Source: Panorpa germanica (Eukaryota; Arthropoda; Insecta; Mecoptera; Panorpidae). Taken from it: a stretch of DNA of 64,000 nucleotides. Below are positions 60,163-64,000 of this stretch, piece by piece; positions within the stretch are counted from its first letter, which is position 1; the number at the start of each line of letters is the position of its first letter. The translations under genes and the position numbers were made by a program. Location: positions 3,472,001 to 3,536,000 of the forward strand of contig OY783217.1 in the NCBI GenBank assembly GCA_963678705.1, in the 5' to 3' direction. The notes below the pieces were generated by a model. That model was given only the letters and a program-made list of their open reading frames with translations, was not told where the DNA came from and searched no databases.

Positions 60163-61837
60163 GTAAGTGATGCTGATAGTATATTCATGTTGGGTGTTCT
60201 ATACGAAACTGTTGCAATTAATGTTCGATTCGAACAATTATTATACACAATGCAAACAATTAGTACGACTAGAAATTAGATAGTGAATACCCGACGAATA
60301 CCCATATGGGTTTATGAGAATACCCATAGAATACCGTATGTACCGTTACCGTTATAATAGTAGTAGCGTATCAGGCGTATCATACGTTGATAAGGATTAG
60401 TAAGCATTAGGACTATTTGCAAATTGTACAGCATACCACAGTGTTCGAAAATACTATTGTTGGAATATACAAGCTGAATAATAGAGGTACTGTAATACTC
60501 GTATGTTATTATTTAATTAGGGAGGGTTGTTTTACCTTTTTGTAACTTGGTTTTTTTAATTACGCATATCTATAATAGAATTTGAAATTAATTATTTCAC
60601 ATTGTATTAAACAATGTTGCGCAGATACAAAATCATAAGCCTATACACTATTGTACCTTGCAGCACCGATTTTTTTGAATTTGAATTTTAGAGGAGATTT
60701 TAATTTTTGCCGCCAATAATTTTACTTATTTGACATGCATGGATATTTGTTCACTTATTTTATAATATAATTTCTTAATAAATTCACATTTTTAAGTAAT
60801 TATTGCCATTATTGAGAAAACGGTGATGTTTTTCTTTAAGTTCTGCTCTTGTTAGAGCAGAGTTAGAGTTAAATGAATAAGTTCATTAGCATGTGTGATA
60901 CTCATCTTTAAAATAAATGATGTAATTAAAATTACAGACTAAAAAAGAAAGTATCTCAAGACCTATTAACCAACTAAACAGGATCTAGGATCTATTGAAA
61001 TTGAGGGATAAGTCAATGGGCACATCCCGCGCAAGACACTTTACTTTGACATACCTATCACTGAATGTCTTATAAGCAAGATAGATTGTAATAATCTTTA
61101 GTAATCAAATAAAAAAAAATTAAATTATACATTTATTTTACATTTTATAACAGATCCCATTTTCCAAGTATGTTATGGCATAAGTGAGTTCAATTTTTGA
61201 TTTTTTTTACCTAAAAATGTAACCGAGTTATTTTACTTCGTTTAACTGCAGATATGTTAAGACTCGAACAAGAATGGGAGTTAAGAAATAAAAGTATCAT
61301 TCAAATTTATAATAAACCATAGTTAACTGACTATTGAAAAACGGTACTTTTTTGCTAAATGATGTATATATGTTGACGGAAATATCAACTCATATACTTA
61401 GTGTATAATACTTAAACATCAGTAATATAATAAGTAAAAATGTAATATATATCCATCCGGTAGTAAATTCATACATAAAAATCCGACTTCTAAAATTTAA
61501 AGCCTTCAAAACATCAATGTAACAATTCAAGCTACCTACGACATTGCCAATGTGGTGTACACACAATGTAGTACGTTTCATTTCAATGTATCGCTCCGCC
61601 CGCACTCTGCCTGTTCGTTTTGATGTTAATAAATATTCCAAAAATAAATTTAAATCCTTTATTGTGTTCGTTTTCACCAAGTAAGCCTAAGCATAAAAGG
61701 AATATATTTTGTGAAAGGATCTGCAAAAAAATTGCGTGGGTAATATAATAATAATATTTGCAAAATAACAGGCATTAAAGTTAGTGATATGAATAAGCTA
61801 TTTTATTATACAACAAATATTTCAATGCATTATTCTC

Positions 61838-61885
61838 CGGCCTGCGAATCGAACTCGAAAGTATACCAGCCTGGTATAAGATGTC
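61838..61885 (-). mobile_element. Possible SINE fragment, minus strand, with B-box-like motif
   Basis: The minus strand reads TTCGAGTTCGATTCGCAGGC, matching the B box (GTTCGAnTC) in a T-arm-like context. No A box is visible upstream and no tRNA fold was found. Confidence 0.3.
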
Positions 61886-62500
61886 ACATCTTATACTTAT
61901 TAATTAATTGATAATTAATAACATAATTAAAATAACAAATAATTTTAGTAAATTTACAAAAAGATAATGAAGACAGTTATTCAACGTTCAATATTATAAC
62001 ATTTACTAAACAAAACAAAAAAATAAAGATAACAAAGCAAAATTATTTAAAACAAAAAATCAAAACATTCTATTTATAGAATGGACTTGTTTCAACTTGC
62101 AGAAATATGTTACAAATTGAAAATAAATATATATACTAGGAAATTATAATTCACTGACCTTGGACGCAGGTGTTCATTGAGTACACATGCACTTTATATT
62201 ATATCATCTTTAAATTGTCTGTCTCTTTCTTACACATATAAAAATTTTAATGTTTTTAACAAATGATTTCAAATAATTAATAAAAGGGCGAAAGAACTCG
62301 GAGAATTTCGTTAATCCTCGCGCATCATTTCGATCAACTGACTTTATTGACCAATAGCGTGCAAGTAGTTAAAATAAAATATAACATGATCTTTACAACG
62401 TGGTGAAAATTATTATTACGCAATATGTATTAAAATTACTTAACCTATCTTTTTAATAATAAAATCACAAAAATTATATTAAGTAATTAACTTTAAACAA

Positions 62501-62524
62501 ACACACACACACACACACACACAC
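62501..62524. repeat. (AC)12 microsatellite
   Basis: A perfect dinucleotide run of twelve AC units in the 3' intron of the Dpr exon. Confidence 0.97.
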
Positions 62525-63851
62525 TCATTATTAAAATATAATAATTTAATGTAATGTAGTTTTAGTAAAAATTGTATTAATATAGAAAAATAATTAAATA
62601 ATTTAAAAAAACACACGCGACCTTCTCCTTACACTGCCGACGCCTGACTGAATATTAATTCAGGGAGAGGGGAAATATAACAACAAATTTAATGCATTTA
62701 AAAATGTCTTTTATTTTTATTATTTAAATTTAAAGAATTTTTTTTATATTTTGAAATTAATAGTTTTAATTCAAGTAACGTTGTTTTTTAACGAACCTAA
62801 TAAATTAAAGAAATATAATTGCAGGGTTTGTGACCTACTTTTTGGCTTTTTGAAAAATAAGTCTATCTGTATACTAATATAACAATATATGTAGATTGAA
62901 TCAATTATACATTTTGTAAAATATATTTTTTTTATTTTACTTTACTTTAATATGTAAATAACAAATGCGGGCAATCTATGTAAGTGCAATTTTAAATAAT
63001 TAAATAAAATTGAAGGAAAAAGCAATTTCCTGCGGAAAGGCAGTTATGCAATATTCTAACACTGGTGACTGCAACATAGTATCAATACTAGTAGGTACAT
63101 AAAAACTAACGTGTCTGAACCTGTCCAAGCCACGAACACAACCATTGAAAGGAGACTTATTGGAGACCATGTCGCGTCGTACTGATACTAGTTCTACTGC
63201 CAAATGCATTAGCATAAGGAAACTAGAGATGTCAACAGTACGAATTGTACTTTGTAACTGTTATAATGCTTAAATATTATTGCATACAATACAGAGTAGT
63301 GTAGAGCGAACGAACATATTTTATTACCAAACTAGTTTACACGAATTGCGCAAATTTTATACATAGCAACTTCACGTTGGATGAAGTTCGGGCTGTTGTC
63401 GGTCTTTTGAACCGCGTCAAAAGTAATTTTTTCACCCCTACCACACACTTGATCCACATGTCATGCACTGCTGCACGAATCGTCTTGAAACTTTCTGTAT
63501 TTACTTGAAAGTTTTTGTCAAACTTTGTCAGTGTCATTAATATCAAGAAATTAATAAAATAAATAAATCATACGGATCAAACATTCGTTCCACCGTGTAG
63601 TAGGAAACTTGTCATGTCAATCTTCCAATATTTGACTCATGCTTTCATCACATCGTTTGGTACCGGTTTAAGCCACGAGATATAGTATGATTCAGTTGGT
63701 CTTATGAAGTAAAGAGTAACAAGTGATAACAAATATTGGTTATGTATTACATGTGTTGTAAAATGAATTAGATAATAAACATGAGCATCCTGATAAGTAA
63801 GAAATATTACCAACCACATCAATAGCCAACACAAGTAGAAACTGATCACAG

Positions 63852-64000
63852 CCCAGTAAACATTTTGGAGTAAATTCTATTTCTTTTCTATTACTTTTCA
63901 TAAGTTTTTTGCCGTTCAAAAGGAATGTCTCTTTTATGAGCTACAGACGGCGCAACGACTGCTCACTGTTGAATATAAACGACTCCTGTGACAGGTAGGG
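63852..64000 (-). mobile_element. Repeat family C, copy 4, cut by the window end
   Basis: CCCAGTAAACATTTTGGAGT matches the start of copy 2. Further on, TCTTTTATGAGCTACAGACG lines up loosely with TCTATTTTATCGGCTACAAA of copy 2. It continues past the end of the window, and its divergence is the highest of the four. Confidence 0.55.

Larger units (their letters stand above)
60163..63851. other. Intron 3' of the Dpr exon
   Basis: It begins with the donor gtaagt and contains the (AC)12 repeat and a SINE-like fragment. The next expected Dpr exon, starting with VSW(I/V)R, was not found, so the intron runs beyond the window. A slightly GC-rich stretch at 63020-63215 has an unrecognised 71-codon minus frame. 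Confidence 0.6.

Overview
The window is AT-rich eukaryotic DNA, most likely from an insect. It has one confidently recognised protein-coding exon: 60053-60162 on the + strand, flanked by a good AG acceptor and a consensus gtaagt donor. It encodes the first half of an N-terminal Ig domain of the Dpr (defective proboscis extension response) type. The rest has the texture of very long introns: few open frames, simple repeats, and old, mostly short transposable elements. My working model is that most or all of the window is intronic or regulatory DNA of a dpr-like neuronal cell-surface gene on the + strand. The first 60 kb would lie 5' of the exon and the last 3.8 kb in the next intron. I could not find another exon of that gene. 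The insect order cannot be fixed from this sequence.

Layout. 1-10 kb: a small MITE (859-1038), a possible hAT-like end (3042-3107), an array of three 132-bp palindromic units whose last core is inverted (5438-5818), and a truncated mariner (7420-7845). 10-22 kb: a promoter-like segment with ATG and splice donor (9992-10077), an inverted-repeat element (13487-13944), a GC-rich island with a long stop-free minus frame (14761-15050), a second copy of the first MITE (17241-17456), and a 1.03-kb hAT-like element with an 8-bp target duplication and a mariner remnant inside it (21480-22506). 24-36 kb: two copies of a TTAA-flanked repeat (24290-24947, 34553-34962), an unrecognised pseudogene (29716-30324), and one copy of a 254-bp TCCCAGTAAA element (31768-32021). 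36-52 kb: a candidate minus-strand exon (36656-36787), two LINE copies of one family, each with a 10-bp target duplication (43453-44128, 51867-52169), a deleted mariner with both inverted repeats (44739-45229), a 3' piece of a different LINE (45782-46169), and a second candidate minus-strand exon (50482-50566). 53-64 kb: further copies of the TCCCAGTAAA element (53629, 58443, 63852), a third TTAA repeat (54771-55520), a 181-bp hAT-like MITE (56292-56472), the Dpr exon, and an (AC)12 microsatellite.

Nothing here forms an operon-like or multi-gene system. The least explained items are the array with an inverted core at 5.4-5.8 kb, the two minus-strand exon candidates (possibly a gene nested in the dpr intron), the pseudogene at 29.7-30.3 kb, and the reading frames shared between copies of the two short repeat families. 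Family calls rest on sequence patterns read by eye; no database search was possible.
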